Made by a program: the position numbers and the translations under genes. Of a stretch of DNA of 52,973 nucleotides, positions 52,783 through 52,973 are shown one piece after another. Position 1 is the first letter of the stretch. Each line of letters begins with the position of its first letter. The DNA is from Prevotella sp. UBA5387 (GTDB lineage Bacteria > Bacteroidota > Bacteroidia > Bacteroidales > Bacteroidaceae). The DNA lies in assembly GCA_002407775.1 (NCBI GenBank), contig DHOP01000068.1:1-52973 (forward strand). The letters are read 5' to 3'. The notes under the pieces are model-generated. The model worked only from the letters and a program-made list of their open reading frames with translations. It made no database searches and was not told the DNA's origin.

Positions 52783-52973
52783 ATGGATTTTGGAAACTAT
52801 AAAATTCTTGCCTTTAAGCGTCAAGCACAAATTATGATGGTTCATGACTGCAATATCATCGTAGACAAATTGACAAGATCGGAGAATAAGGGAAAGTCTA
52901 ATCCTGTGTGGGAAGAAATGCCAACTTTGTCATCAGGACAAAATGAAGATGATACCCCAGTTCGGGATAAGAA
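52783..52973 (+). CDS. Start of an unidentified gene, cut by the window edge
   Basis: An open reading frame from ATG at 52783 to the end (63 codons), beginning MDFGNYKILAFKRQAQIMMV and continuing with a polar, acidic stretch (EEMPTLSSGQNEDDTPVRD). It is on the same strand, 111 bp after the helicase. No family is recognised, and the frame may belong to a second component of the helicase-containing locus. Confidence is limited by its short visible length. Confidence 0.5.
   Translation, partial: MDFGNYKILAFKRQAQIMMVHDCNIIVDKLTRSENKGKSNPVWEEMPTLSSGQNEDDTPVRDK

Overview
The window looks like chromosomal DNA of a Bacteroidales bacterium, most likely Prevotella/Segatella-like. The order is well supported by the many TAnnTTTG-type -7 promoter boxes at the right distance from genes, the general lack of Shine-Dalgarno sequences, the Bacteroidetes-type Wzi capsule protein, secreted pectin enzymes, and a TonB receptor-PnuT-thiamine pyrophosphokinase operon behind a TPP riboswitch. 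The genus is a guess.

Layout. (1) 1-3.9 kb: TPP riboswitch and thiamine uptake/activation operon. (2) 3.9-7.5 kb: a 22-bp-period intergenic array, a secreted GH105 enzyme and aspS. (3) 7.5-18.9 kb: a defence-type block: a small secreted protein, a type I restriction-modification operon (hsdM, hsdS, four-helix-bundle gene, hsdR), a WYL-domain regulator and a DUF2130 coiled-coil/nuclease-like protein. (4) 18.9-24.9 kb: ferritin, two tRNAs, a lactonase-fold protein, an Arg/Ser/Gly-rich exported protein, Wzi and a lipoprotein. (5) 24.9-38.1 kb: an exopolysaccharide/capsule locus on the minus strand (two initiating sugar transferases, glycosyltransferases, WbsX, acyltransferase, Wzy, Wzx, Wzz, Wza) with a GH16-type hydrolase gene on the opposite strand. 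(6) 38.1-46.4 kb: enolase, a GH28-GH105 fusion pectinase, and a three-gene minus-strand operon (galacturonokinase-like GHMP kinase, nucleotidyltransferase, UDP-glucuronate 4-epimerase). (7) 46.8 kb to the end: a 1,939-residue DUF4011/SF1 helicase/nuclease resembling the Hhe type of defence protein, and the start of an unidentified gene.

Main observation. Four promoters in block 3 carry the same palindrome, ATGCAG-N5-CTGCAT (at most one mismatch), each exactly 10 bp upstream of a TAnnTTTG box: the small secreted protein gene (minus strand), hsdM, the WYL gene and the DUF2130 gene. The simplest reading is one regulon controlled by the WYL protein, joining the restriction operon, the DUF2130 protein and the small secreted protein. 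I did not find this site at other promoters in the window.

A second connection is metabolic. GH105 and GH28-GH105 release (unsaturated) galacturonate from pectin, and the adjacent trio could convert D-galacturonate through its 1-phosphate to UDP-galacturonate and UDP-glucuronate, feeding capsule synthesis. The kinase has the ICPLGAH-type sugar-binding loop I remember from plant galacturonokinase instead of the galactokinase GEHTDY loop. Two unrelated intergenic arrays with the same exact 22-bp period (4184-4293 and 38463-38550) remain unexplained.
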